Source: Clostridiales bacterium
GTDB taxonomy: Bacteria > Bacillota > Clostridia > Lachnospirales > WRAX01
Assembly (NCBI GenBank): GCA_031271375.1
Contig: JAISVU010000322.1
Coordinates: 1 to 12,355, forward strand
DNA length: 12,355 nucleotides
Direction of reading: 5' to 3'
The notes beneath the pieces are model-generated. The model searched no databases. It had not been told where the DNA came from and saw only the letters and a list, made by a program, of their open reading frames with translations. Every line of letters begins with the position of its first letter. Position 1 is the first letter of the stretch. The translations under genes were made by a program, and so were the position numbers. Positions 5,291 to 12,355 of the stretch are shown here, piece after piece.

Positions 5291-6691
5291 ATAGCCACAA
5301 CACGCATGTTCGCTTTGCATGTCAACAAAGGCAAAACCATTGCGGGTACAATTTCGGTACGGACAGATTACGCCGCCGATCCCGGCAAAACCCGCGGCGG
5401 CGAATTAGTCACCGGGTACGAGTGCGATCCGCACACGGCTGACATTGAGTTTCTTCTATCCAAGCAGCAGTATCTTGATATAACCGGGCGCGACCAGGGC
5501 AGGCATAATGTACTGGCCTATCATATCAGGCAATCCTTCAAACCCGGTGAGATTGCCCCGGAGGCTGCCAACAGATTAGGCCGTGAGCTGGCTCTGCGAT
5601 TTACGCGGGGCCGACACGCTTTCATCGTGGCAACCCATATAGATAAACACCATATCCATAATCATATAATCTTCAATTCCGTTAATATTGACTGCGACGG
5701 GAAATTCCGGGATTTCAAACAGTCCGGGCGGGCTGTCCGGCGCATTTCCGATCAGATATGCCTTGAAAACGGCTTGTCCATTATCGAAAACGCCAGCCCT
5801 TCCCACGGGCATTACGGAGCGCCGCCGGGAATCGACAAGGAACCTACTTTGCGGCAGAGACTGGAGCAGGCTATTGACGCAGCCCTAGCTGAAAAGCCAA
5901 GCGGCTTCGACGGGTTTTTGAAACTGATGGGAGCCGCCGGGTATGAAGTAAAACGCGGAAAGCACACATCATTCAAAGGAAGCGGAAGTAAAGGATTCAT
6001 CCGTCCGAGTTCATTGGGTAATGATTATACCGAGGATGCCATTAGAGAGCGGATCGCGGACGCTCGCACAGTCCCGCCGAAGGAAAAACCGGCTCCTGCC
6101 CTCAATCCGCAAACGGACAATCTGCTCATGCAGATACAGCGGTGCGTAAAGCCGAAAGGCTCTCCCGGCTACGACCGCTGGGCTGCGATTTTCAACTTGA
6201 AGCAGATAGCGAAAACCTTCAGCTTCCTACAAGAAAATAATCTGCTGGATTATGATAAGCTGGCGGAAAAGGCGCAGCAGGCAAAAGACGGTTTTAACGC
6301 CGCCAGCACCCGGATAAAAGCCATAGACGTGAGGCTCCCGGAAATATCTTCATTGCAAAAACATATCGGAGTCTACGGAAAAACCAAAGAGATTTATGCT
6401 GAGTATCGTAAATCCGGCAAGTCTAAAAAGTTCTATGCCACTCACGAACATGACATAGAATTAAACAAAGCTGCCAAGAGAGCCTTCGACGCTTTGGGGC
6501 TGGAGAAGCTCCCGTCCATTAAGACACTCCAAACGGAATACGCTTCCCTGCTTTCCGAGAAAAAAGCTCTTTATGGGAAGTACAAAGAAGCCAGACAATA
6601 CATGCAGGATATTTTGACGGTTCAGCAAAATGCACGGGAATTACTGGGGTACTCAGAAACGGAAAAACCGCAGCAAACTGAGAGGATTTAA
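5291..6691 (+). CDS. MOBP/VirD2-type relaxase (mobilization nuclease)
   Basis: A relaxase of the Tn1549-like family. It nicks one strand at oriT, stays covalently attached through a tyrosine and leads transfer. Counting from the internal ATG at 5306, Y22 in RTDYAADPGKT is the likely nucleophile region. The conserved block GYECDPHTADIEF spans 37-49. The metal-binding histidine cluster HIDKHHIHNHIIFNS spans 111-125 (H116, H118, H120). RRISDQICLENGLSIIE follows, then a charged helical C-terminus from about 270. Full length (466 residues here) is normal. GGAGG at 5279-5283 is seven bases from an in-frame ATA at 5291, giving ATTRMFALHVNKGKT, which fits the usual MATTR start. The ATG at 5306 is 22 bases from the ribosome binding site, so ATA is preferred. 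No type IV secretion genes are visible, so transfer would need a helper element. Confidence 0.92.
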   Translation: MATTRMFALHVNKGKTIAGTISVRTDYAADPGKTRGGELVTGYECDPHTADIEFLLSKQQYLDITGRDQGRHNVLAYHIRQSFKPGEIAPEAANRLGRELALRFTRGRHAFIVATHIDKHHIHNHIIFNSVNIDCDGKFRDFKQSGRAVRRISDQICLENGLSIIENASPSHGHYGAPPGIDKEPTLRQRLEQAIDAALAEKPSGFDGFLKLMGAAGYEVKRGKHTSFKGSGSKGFIRPSSLGNDYTEDAIRERIADARTVPPKEKPAPALNPQTDNLLMQIQRCVKPKGSPGYDRWAAIFNLKQIAKTFSFLQENNLLDYDKLAEKAQQAKDGFNAASTRIKAIDVRLPEISSLQKHIGVYGKTKEIYAEYRKSGKSKKFYATHEHDIELNKAAKRAFDALGLEKLPSIKTLQTEYASLLSEKKALYGKYKEARQYMQDILTVQQNARELLGYSETEKPQQTERI

Positions 6692-6732
6692 AGTGAATCT
6701 TTCTAATTTACTTTTAAGGTTTTCATCATTCT

Positions 6733-6820
6733 TCACGCCGCAGGCGTGACAGTAGACGCGGAGCGGCTTAAAACCGACCGCGCCAGCGGGAGGCCTGGGG
6801 GCTCGGGGACGCTTCCCCGA
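6733..6820. other. three successive hairpins downstream of the relaxase
   Basis: TCACGCC-GCA-GGCGTGA (6733-6749) is a perfect 7-bp stem. CGCGG (6757-6761) pairs with CCGCG (6778-6782). TCGGGGA-CGCT-TCCCCGA (6803-6820) is a perfect 7-bp stem that directly abuts the three-way junction at 6821. The segment is markedly more GC-rich than its flanks. No T run follows any stem, so these are not ordinary terminators. Confidence 0.7.
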
Positions 6821-6896
6821 CAAGCTGAGTTTTCGCCAAAATTTCCGACAGGAAATCGGCGAAAACGTGCCTAATGCTTGCATTAGGCCCAGCTTG
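6821..6896. other. perfect-stem three-way junction (structured DNA or RNA element)
   Basis: The outer stem CAAGCTG (6821-6827) pairs with CAGCTTG (6890-6896). It encloses two hairpins. GTTTTCGCC (6829-6837) pairs with GGCGAAAAC (6858-6866), extended by ATTTCC-GACA-GGAAAT (6841-6856). GCCTAATGC (6869-6877) pairs with GCATTAGGC (6880-6888). Only one base separates the outer stem from each hairpin and two bases lie between the hairpins, so almost every base is paired. I do not recognise a named RNA family. It could be a small RNA, a leader element, a single-strand replication origin or a transfer-related DNA fold. Confidence 0.65.
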
Positions 6897-6965
6897 CCCA
6901 CGACTCTAACAAAGCCTAATTGCCGACCGAGAACAACACAATTATAAATTCTTAGCAAATGCGAT

Positions 6966-6994
6966 TTGACGTTTATCAGTACAACGACTATAAT
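6966..6994 (+). promoter_or_regulatory. sigma-A promoter of the LuxR regulator gene
   Basis: TTGACG (6966-6971) and TATAAT (6989-6994) are separated by exactly 17 bases, 11 of 12 consensus matches. It lies about 80 bases upstream of the start at 7081 with no other gene between, giving a 5' leader of about 80 bases. Confidence 0.8.
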
Positions 6995-7003
6995 TATTGT
7001 AGT
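6987..7003. promoter_or_regulatory. near-palindromic operator over the LuxR -10 box
   Basis: ACTATAAT (6987-6994) and ATTGTAGT (6996-7003) form inverted arms matching at 7 of 8 positions around a central T. They overlap the -10 box and the likely start site. A dimeric regulator bound here would block transcription. LuxR-type HTH dimers bind such sites, so autoregulation is possible but unproven. Confidence 0.4.
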
Positions 7004-7080
7004 TCTACCGAGTGTGAATGTTCAAATAAAACTAACCGCCGGGTCATCAAATCACATAACAGCAAAGGAGGCGCCAACAC

Positions 7081-9555
7081 ATGATTAAACCTGCGTCTGA
7101 CACTTTATATTTTTCTGACAAACTTCAATTCAAGCTAGGCGGGTTAACCCATTATCCTCTGACCGTCGTGGAAGCTCCGTCAGGCTTCGGAAAAACGACA
7201 GCCGTACAGGAATATTTGAGACGGAGCCGACCTGACGCTGTGCAGATTTGGTATACCTGCCTGGGCGAAGCGGCGGTAAAAGCATGGAACGGTATTTGCG
7301 GCTTGTTCCGGCGAATCGACCCCGATGTGGCCGGCGCCATGAGGGACTTGGAATTTCCAACCAGCGATACTTTAGGGGACTTGGCCGCCCTGTTGCGTGA
7401 AGTGTGGTGCGAAGCAGAGACCTATCTTATGATTGACAATTATCAGCTTGTGAGTAACGACATACCCCGGCAGTTGATGAACGCTTTTTCCGTTCATGGC
7501 AATCCTAAGCTGCATATCGTGTTTATCACGCAACAGCTAAAGGACGGTCACCAAAGCACCGTCCATCACGCGAATATCTGTTATATAGATTCTGACGATT
7601 TGCTTTTTGACCGGGAAAGCACGGATAAATACTTTCGCTCGACAGGCATACGCCTTTCGGAGAGTGACCTTAGCGACGTTTATGAAAATACCGAAGGATG
7701 GGTAGCGGCCATACGGCTGCAAAGACAAAGCTACAAGGAAACGGGGGCGTTTCAGCGCACAAAGGATATTGAGCAGCTCATAAAAACAGCGATCTGGAAC
7801 CGGCTGACCGGGACGGAAAAAGACTTTCTGCTATCAGTATCTGTTTTGGACGGCTTCACAACCAAGCAAGCCCAAATTATGCTGGACTCAGAAAGTATAC
7901 CCGATAGCATACTGAGCTTGTTGGAAAGGAACGCTCTTATTCGTTATTCTCCTGAAAAAGACCTCTACATAATCCACGCAATTTTTCAAGATTATTTGCG
8001 TAACTTGTTTTATAACCTTCAAACCGAGACTTTCCAGGCTCTTATGCTGCGCCGCGCGGGAGCGGCTTGCGCGTCCGTCGGCGAATACTATACCGCCGCT
8101 AAGTTTTACCGCCGTAACGAGGATTTTGAGTCGATACTGTCGCTGCCTATCAACAGCGTGTATCTGACGAGCCAAAAAGAAAGAAATTTGATGGAGTTCT
8201 TGACCGATATAGTGGACACATGCCCGGACGCTACACTGCGCCGGTATCCAATGGTAATCATGGCTTTTGCGTTCCAATTTTTTAAGGGCGGGTTGTACGT
8301 GCCTTTCGGAAAGCTGTGCGGAATTATAGGGTCTGTTCTTGCTGACCCCGGCGATTTGCCTAAAGACATCCTTAGAAAAATCACGGGCGAATTTGCTCTG
8401 CTTACGTCTTTTAAGGAGTACAATGATATACAAAAGATGAGCGAGGGTCATAAAAAGGCGCTGGCTTGTCTTGACGGGCCGAGCACATTCTTTATCCGCG
8501 CCGGGCAGTGGACGTTTATGAATGTTTCTGTCGTTAATATGTTCTGGAGCAAAACGGGAGAATTGGAAAACGAGCTTGCGGCGATGGACGAATGTATGCC
8601 AATATATGTCAAGCTGACGGAAGGCCACGGCGCAAGCGCCGAGTTTGTTATGCGGGCGGAGGCCATGCTTATGCGCGGCGCTGACTCAGAAGCTGAGGCA
8701 TTGTGCTACAAGGCGCTGTACATCGGGCGAAGCTGGCAGCAAGCGTCGCTTTGTATATGCGCCGAGCTTATCCTTGCCCGGATTGCCATGCTGCGGGGCG
8801 ATGGGAATAATTATCGTATGGTATTAGGCGATTTACGCAGACCGGCGGATTCCCTGCACGGAAATGTTATTCTGCGCATGACCGAGCTTTGCGATACGGC
8901 GCTGTCGCTGACTCTTGGCGGCGCGGAAAAAGCGACCGAATGGCTACGCGATTTGGAGAGTATAAACAAAATTCTCGAAACACCTGCTATACCCTTTGGA
9001 CATATCATTTACGGCAAGATTCTTTTGCGGGAAAAACGCTACAACGAGCTGTTCGGCCTATCCGATATGATGATGGGCATGGCGGCGCGGCTTAATTATC
9101 TGCTGCCGCAGGTCTATCATCTGCTATACCTTGCCATCGCCAAAAACGCGCGCGGCATGACTGAGGAGGCGCGGGCAGATTTAATAAAAGCCCTTTCCAT
9201 CGCCTTGCCCGATAAAGTATATCTCCCCTTTGCGGAGCAGGGGGCGGAGCTTTTGCCCTTGCTGGAAGCGGTTAGATTGACGGTTGACAACCGCGAGGGA
9301 GTGAATGCCGTGATTGCCCTGTTGAAGCGGCAGGAATCCGGTATGGACGCGATAAGGAAAGCCCTTGCGACCGCTAAATCCCCGCTGACAAAGCGTGAGA
9401 GGGAAATCGCCCTGCTTGCCAAAGAGCGGCTGGCAGCGAAAGAAATCGCTGAAAAGCTATTTATTTCGGAAAACACTGTAAGAACCGTGCTGAAAACTAT
9501 TTATGATAAACTGGACATTCACTCGAAAGCCGAACTTGCGAACGTAGAGTTTTAG
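7081..9555 (+). CDS. MalT-like LuxR-family ATP-dependent transcriptional regulator (LAL type)
   Basis: An 824-residue cytosolic signal-transduction ATPase regulator of typical MalT/LAL length. Walker A APSGFGKTT lies at residues 32-40 and Walker B YLMIDN at 115-120. A long helical TPR-like sensor region fills about 330-740. A C-terminal LuxR HTH starts at about 767: SPLTKREREIALLA, then KEIAEKLFISENTVRTVLKT and the closing IYDKLDIHSKAEL. In this family an inducer plus ATP drives oligomerisation and promoter activation. The inducer here is unknown. AAAGGAGG stands upstream of the ATG at normal spacing. It is transcribed alone from a strong promoter and ends in a terminator. Immediate same-strand neighbours are a DUF2442-like gene and a secreted surface protein, so it probably controls that locus. 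Family assignment is secure. Confidence 0.93.
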   Translation: MIKPASDTLYFSDKLQFKLGGLTHYPLTVVEAPSGFGKTTAVQEYLRRSRPDAVQIWYTCLGEAAVKAWNGICGLFRRIDPDVAGAMRDLEFPTSDTLGDLAALLREVWCEAETYLMIDNYQLVSNDIPRQLMNAFSVHGNPKLHIVFITQQLKDGHQSTVHHANICYIDSDDLLFDRESTDKYFRSTGIRLSESDLSDVYENTEGWVAAIRLQRQSYKETGAFQRTKDIEQLIKTAIWNRLTGTEKDFLLSVSVLDGFTTKQAQIMLDSESIPDSILSLLERNALIRYSPEKDLYIIHAIFQDYLRNLFYNLQTETFQALMLRRAGAACASVGEYYTAAKFYRRNEDFESILSLPINSVYLTSQKERNLMEFLTDIVDTCPDATLRRYPMVIMAFAFQFFKGGLYVPFGKLCGIIGSVLADPGDLPKDILRKITGEFALLTSFKEYNDIQKMSEGHKKALACLDGPSTFFIRAGQWTFMNVSVVNMFWSKTGELENELAAMDECMPIYVKLTEGHGASAEFVMRAEAMLMRGADSEAEALCYKALYIGRSWQQASLCICAELILARIAMLRGDGNNYRMVLGDLRRPADSLHGNVILRMTELCDTALSLTLGGAEKATEWLRDLESINKILETPAIPFGHIIYGKILLREKRYNELFGLSDMMMGMAARLNYLLPQVYHLLYLAIAKNARGMTEEARADLIKALSIALPDKVYLPFAEQGAELLPLLEAVRLTVDNREGVNAVIALLKRQESGMDAIRKALATAKSPLTKREREIALLAKERLAAKEIAEKLFISENTVRTVLKTIYDKLDIHSKAELANVEF

Positions 9556-9587
9556 CCGTGCCGCATTAGTATTCTCCCGCCCGCCCG

Positions 9588-9616
9588 GAGCCTGTTTTTC
9601 GACAGGCTCTTTTTTT
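9588..9616 (+). terminator. rho-independent terminator of the LuxR gene
   Basis: GAGCCTGT (9588-9595) pairs perfectly with ACAGGCTC (9602-9609), followed immediately by seven T residues (9610-9616). It lies 33 bases after the LuxR stop codon. Confidence 0.9.
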
Positions 9617-9655
9617 GTATTTGAAAAATACCCCAAAATGAGGTATGCGAAAAAA

Positions 9656-9685
9656 ATCCCGTTGAGATACGATAGCATACGGGAT
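9656..9685. repeat. 7-bp inverted repeat upstream of the DUF2442-like gene
   Basis: ATCCCGT (9656-9662) and ACGGGAT (9679-9685) are perfect inverted arms 16 bases apart, 34 bases before the start codon. This is a possible regulator binding site or leader hairpin between the LuxR terminator and the next gene. A clear promoter for that gene was not found. Confidence 0.4.
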
Positions 9686-9719
9686 GATGTGTCTACCCGA
9701 AGAAAAAGGAGGGATGAAA

Positions 9720-9992
9720 ATGAACGTAGGAATATGCGACCAGTTTATCAAGAGTGTACGTCCGCTTTCGGATTACCGTATTGAGGTTGTTATGCAGACA
9801 GGAACCGTAGTGAATTTTGATTTTACGTCACGCCTGCATACCTTACGTTTTGCCGCTCTGCAAGAGGATGCCGTCTTTCACAGCGTCCGCACGGACGGCG
9901 ATTATCTGCTGTTTAAGCGTGGAGAGGTGGATTGTGTGCGAGTTACGGCGAGGGAGCTTATGGATATGTGTATGAGCAAAAGAGCTATTTGA
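9720..9992 (+). CDS. DUF2442-like small protein
   Basis: A 90-residue protein with the DUF2442-type pattern. SVRPLSDYRIEVVMQTGTVVNFDF (about 11-34) is the strand-rich start with the 'V.pl.dy.l.v.f..G....D' layout. FAALQEDAVFHSVRTDGDYLLF follows, then an acidic end. The family is small, cytosolic and of unknown biochemical role, often near toxin-antitoxin or regulatory genes. I placed the start at the ATG at 9720 because GGAGGG lies six bases upstream; an in-frame ATG at 9684 lacks a ribosome binding site and adds 12 residues. It lies between the LuxR gene and the surface-protein gene on the same strand. Its role in the locus is not evident from the sequence. Confidence 0.75.
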   Translation: MNVGICDQFIKSVRPLSDYRIEVVMQTGTVVNFDFTSRLHTLRFAALQEDAVFHSVRTDGDYLLFKRGEVDCVRVTARELMDMCMSKRAI

Positions 9993-9998
9993 GGCGAA

Positions 9999-10051
9999 AT
10001 GCAAGGGCAGGCAAAGGCGTGGCTACGCCGTACAAATTGAAACGATTGCAT
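9999..10051 (+). promoter_or_regulatory. small folded leader before the surface-protein gene
   Basis: ATGCAA (9999-10004) can pair with TTGCAT (10046-10051), enclosing an inner hairpin GGCGT-GGCT-ACGCC (10016-10029). The structure lies between the DUF2442-like stop and the AGGAGG at 10061-10066, so it would be in the leader of the surface-protein mRNA. It does not match a riboswitch class that I can recognise. Modest stems; chance is possible. Confidence 0.35.
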
Positions 10052-10074
10052 ATCAAAACTAGGAGGAATGATCT

Positions 10075-12355
10075 ATGTCTATCAAAAAAGCAAGTAAAAT
10101 CCTTTCGCTATTGCTGACTGTGTGTCTTGTGTTTGCTATGATGTCTCTGTCGGGTTTCGCGGAAGGCGCAGAGCCGCCAAATGACAGCGGCGGGATGAGT
10201 ATCCCCACAGACGTTACATTCACCCCCAACAATGAGGAAGATAATGAACCGGGCGGAGACGCGGCCATCCCCGGTAACGAGGAAAACAGCGAGGCGGGCG
10301 CCGACACAGCCTTCCCGGGCAACGAGGAAAACAACGAGACAAGCGGCGACACGGCCACCACTGGTAATGAGGAAAACAACGAAGCGGGCGATGACCCGAT
10401 CGTCTACGGCAACAGCCGTTCGCCGCTTGGTGTTTCTGGGGAAAGTGCGCCACCGGCGACGACCTCACCGGCGGACATCACCGTCGCGGCGTTCGATGCG
10501 CTACCGGAGGACATCGAGTGGCAGAACTACGATTACGGCGAAGTGGAATCCAAGGATGATTTGACTTTACCGAAAACGCTGACCGCTACCGACACGGACG
10601 ATGAACCGCTCGCCATCGAGGGCGTGACATGGGAGAGCGACCCGGTCTTTGACCCGGAAACGGAGCGGGTCTATTGGTTTAGCCCGGTTTTGCCGGAGGG
10701 CTACAGCTTGGCCGAGGGCGTGACCGCGCCCGTGATAACGGTGATTATCAAGCCGACAGGCGGGGTTCAGATTCAACCGCTGGCGGCCAGCTTAACAACG
10801 GGCATTGATGCGACCAATTTTACTGAGGACAAAAGCGGTGACGGCTGGGCATGGGACAACAATGAAAAGACTCTCACCCTCACCGACATTGACATAAGCG
10901 ATAATGGGTATAACGCATTGAATGTCCCCGACGGCGCGGAAATCATCGGCGTCGGTAATGTTACTTTATCGTCTAATGGCCACGGGATAAGCGCTTCAGG
11001 AGACGTTACACTATCAGGCACTTTCGACAGCATCCGCGGGTCGTCGGGCAGTGGAATTAACTCAACTGGCGATATTACCGTCAACGCTACAACAGGGGAA
11101 GTGACAGGCTATTTTGGTTTTCTCTCAAGCGAAACAATAACCATCAATGCACCTGTCAAGATAAGCTGTATAACGCAGGCCGTTGCTACCGCCACCCCTG
11201 TCATTGCAGGGGGCTTGGAAATTACAGCATGGAGCAAGAACGAGAATGGCAGCAGCCCCGAAAGCGGCGCTATTGACTGGAATACGGCAAAGTATGTGGA
11301 GATAGGCACGGCAAGCGGCGGCGCATCCGCCACCGGTTCTTTGACTGTCGGCGGCGAAAGCGTTTCCGACCTTACACAAAACGCCAGCGGCACAGGCTGG
11401 GCATGGACGGCTTCTACGGCGACTTTGGCGCTGACAAACGCTTACGCGGCGGGAAACCCCATCGCCATCAACTGCCAAACCGACGATACCGTCAACCTTG
11501 TATATACCGGCAATGTTTCTATAACCAGCGCAAACGTCAGCGCCCTTTCCTGTGTGGGAAATCTCAATATCAGCGAAAGCGGTGGCAGCGGTACACTGAA
11601 CATTAATTCCAACAGCAGCGATGCACTATATAGCGCCATTGAGGTTAGTGGTGCGCTTGCCCTTGACAGCGGCACGGTGAACGCAACTTGCGCCGGTTCC
11701 GGCACAAGTCCCATCGCGGCGGTAATCTTTAGCCAAGATGGTGTGACTATCAGCGGCAGCGCCAACGTGACGACCACCGCGACAGGAAGCGACTCCTGCG
11801 GCATTTGGGTGGAATGGGGAGATATAAACATATCCACCAGCGGCACGGTCACGGCCAACGGCAGAGGCGCAGGCAGCGCACTGGCACTTCCGAACGGCAC
11901 AACACTCGTAATGAGCGGCGGAACCCTCGCGCTGAGCGGCACACCGTTATATGGGGGTTGGTTCTCTGACCTCAATATCAGCGGCGGCAGTATAACGATA
12001 GGCGGAACTGCGGTTTATAAAGCCATGCTGACACTTGCCGATGTAGCCGAAATGACGACAGTGACTGCAATCACTTCACCGGCGTCCGGCTTTGGCGTTT
12101 CCAGCGCATTTACAAGCGACAGCGGCGAACTCTGCTTTCTGCTCCCGCAAGGCAACCAGACCGTTACGCTGACGGCGGGCGGCAAAACCTACAGCGGCAC
12201 GGTGAATGTCACTTCAAATAACGAGGCCGTGGCTATGCTGACTGAGAGTGGCGGCGGCGCATCCGTCACCGGCACTATAACTATCGGCGGGGAAACAGGC
12301 AAAAACTTGGGCAGTGACCAAAGCGGTACAGGCTGGACATGGACGGCTTCTACGG
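10075..12355 (+). CDS. secreted repeat-rich surface protein, 5' part (runs off the window)
   Basis: An open frame of at least 760 codons with no stop before the window end. AGGAGG eight bases before the ATG fixes the start. A Sec signal peptide is clear: basic MSIKKASK, hydrophobic core to about residue 26, likely cleavage after SGFA (residue 29). An acidic spacer of four 15-residue repeats follows (53-112). Next is an Ig-like or linker segment with WESDPVFDPETERVYWFSP. From about residue 245 there are Gly/Ser/Thr/Asn-rich beta-strand repeats resembling a right-handed beta-helix, with recurring GWxW-containing modules (GWAWDNNEKTLTL, GWAWTASTATLAL, GWTWTAST). Such proteins are usually adhesins or cell-wall proteins; the C-terminal anchor would lie beyond the window. 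Few lysines and many D/E make it very acidic. It is the likely output gene of the LuxR locus; binding target unknown. Confidence 0.85.
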   Translation, partial: MSIKKASKILSLLLTVCLVFAMMSLSGFAEGAEPPNDSGGMSIPTDVTFTPNNEEDNEPGGDAAIPGNEENSEAGADTAFPGNEENNETSGDTATTGNEENNEAGDDPIVYGNSRSPLGVSGESAPPATTSPADITVAAFDALPEDIEWQNYDYGEVESKDDLTLPKTLTATDTDDEPLAIEGVTWESDPVFDPETERVYWFSPVLPEGYSLAEGVTAPVITVIIKPTGGVQIQPLAASLTTGIDATNFTEDKSGDGWAWDNNEKTLTLTDIDISDNGYNALNVPDGAEIIGVGNVTLSSNGHGISASGDVTLSGTFDSIRGSSGSGINSTGDITVNATTGEVTGYFGFLSSETITINAPVKISCITQAVATATPVIAGGLEITAWSKNENGSSPESGAIDWNTAKYVEIGTASGGASATGSLTVGGESVSDLTQNASGTGWAWTASTATLALTNAYAAGNPIAINCQTDDTVNLVYTGNVSITSANVSALSCVGNLNISESGGSGTLNINSNSSDALYSAIEVSGALALDSGTVNATCAGSGTSPIAAVIFSQDGVTISGSANVTTTATGSDSCGIWVEWGDINISTSGTVTANGRGAGSALALPNGTTLVMSGGTLALSGTPLYGGWFSDLNISGGSITIGGTAVYKAMLTLADVAEMTTVTAITSPASGFGVSSAFTSDSGELCFLLPQGNQTVTLTAGGKTYSGTVNVTSNNEAVAMLTESGGGASVTGTITIGGETGKNLGSDQSGTGWTWTAST
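10231..10410 (+). repeat. four exact-register 45-bp tandem repeats encoding an acidic spacer
   Basis: Units begin at 10231, 10276, 10321 and 10366, each exactly 45 bases. Each encodes a variant of NEENxE..xD....G (NEEDNEPGGDAAIPG, NEENSEAGADTAFPG, NEENNETSGDTATTG, NEENNEAGDDPIVYG). They lie just after the signal peptide. Such in-frame arrays can change copy number by slippage without breaking the frame, altering stalk length. Confidence 0.92.
11313..12355 (+). repeat. 936-bp module repeat in the surface-protein gene
   Basis: The segment at about 11313-11419 (SGGASATGSLTVGGES, then TGWAWTAST) recurs at about 12249-12355 (GGASVTGTITIGGET, then TGWTWTAST) in the same frame, offset 936 bases (312 codons). 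The two match at roughly three quarters of positions by eye. The window ends at the beginning of the second copy, so a multi-module protein is likely. An earlier, more diverged GWAW site is at 10843. Confidence 0.75.

Larger units (their letters stand above)
6692..6965. other. gene-free region rich in secondary structure
   Basis: No convincing ORF on either strand; a minus-strand frame through 6653-6958 is an antisense reading of the structured region. The first 40 bases are AT-rich. From 6733 to 6896 there are successive hairpins, itemised separately. After 6897 the sequence becomes AT-rich again before the LuxR promoter. Confidence 0.7.

Noticed and set aside
6821..6920. Integron attC site
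   Set aside because: Palindromes are present but the RYYYAAC/GTTRRRY core sites do not bracket them, and no integrase is visible.
7888..8628. 246-residue open frame on the minus strand
   Set aside because: It lies wholly inside the LuxR regulator gene, which has clear Walker and HTH motifs. The antisense frame shows no recognisable motif or ribosome binding site.
9999..10051. c-di-GMP-I (GEMM) riboswitch
   Set aside because: The required conserved core and the receptor stem-loop arrangement could not be matched; the element is also too short.
10231..10410. CRISPR-like array
   Set aside because: Units are contiguous 45-base coding repeats with no spacers, all in one protein frame.
10232..10564. 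Arginine/threonine-rich plus-strand frame of 110 residues
   Set aside because: It is the shifted reading of the acidic tandem repeats. The in-frame gene with signal peptide and AGGAGG starts at 10075.
11442..11975. 177-residue open frame on the minus strand
   Set aside because: It is antisense to the repeat-rich surface protein. Its low-complexity Pro/Leu/Val composition is the expected reverse reading of Gly/Ser/Thr codons.

Overview
The window looks like a chromosomal accessory region from a Clostridia-type Firmicute, probably gut- or rumen-associated. The evidence is strong AGGAGG-type ribosome binding sites, relatives of Tn1549-like conjugative/mobilizable element genes, a MalT-like LuxR regulator and a Gram-positive-style surface protein. 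Species cannot be named from the sequence.

Left part (1-3480): an AT-rich stretch (1 to about 99) abuts the 3' third of a giant element-borne SNF2/DEAD-type helicase. That gene has lost its 5' part and carries a one-base deletion in the ATGTP motif, so it is a pseudogene (100-2141). Next comes a two-gene cargo operon with its own promoter: a PhnB/VOC-family protein (2402-2845) overlapping a VanZ-family membrane protein (2838-3329). The VanZ gene ends in a 23-nt-arm inverted repeat. A second copy of its 5' end lies just downstream, followed by a strong terminator.

Middle part (3486-6900): a mobilization module. Two divergent XRE regulators flank a perfect 11-bp-arm palindrome. They are followed by a 30-codon ORF with an excellent ribosome binding site, a 104-aa hypothetical protein, an oriT-like intergenic region, mobC and a MOBP/VirD2-type relaxase. 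The best-placed start codons of mobC and the relaxase are ATT and ATA, each at ideal distance from a GGAGG. Behind the relaxase lies a run of hairpins ending in a near-gapless three-way junction (6821-6896), which no gene explains.

Right part (6960-12355): a different locus. A near-consensus sigma-A promoter with an overlapping near-palindrome drives an 824-aa MalT-like LuxR ATPase regulator, closed by a terminator. It is followed by a 90-aa DUF2442-like protein and, after a small potential leader fold, a secreted repeat-rich surface protein whose 5' 760 codons are visible. The regulator probably controls itself and/or the surface protein; this is inferred from adjacency only.

Overall this is a decaying mobilizable element with inserted cargo, next to a regulated surface-protein locus. 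The items best worth checking are the three-way-junction element, the paired non-ATG starts, the oriT-like region and the palindromic VanZ tail.
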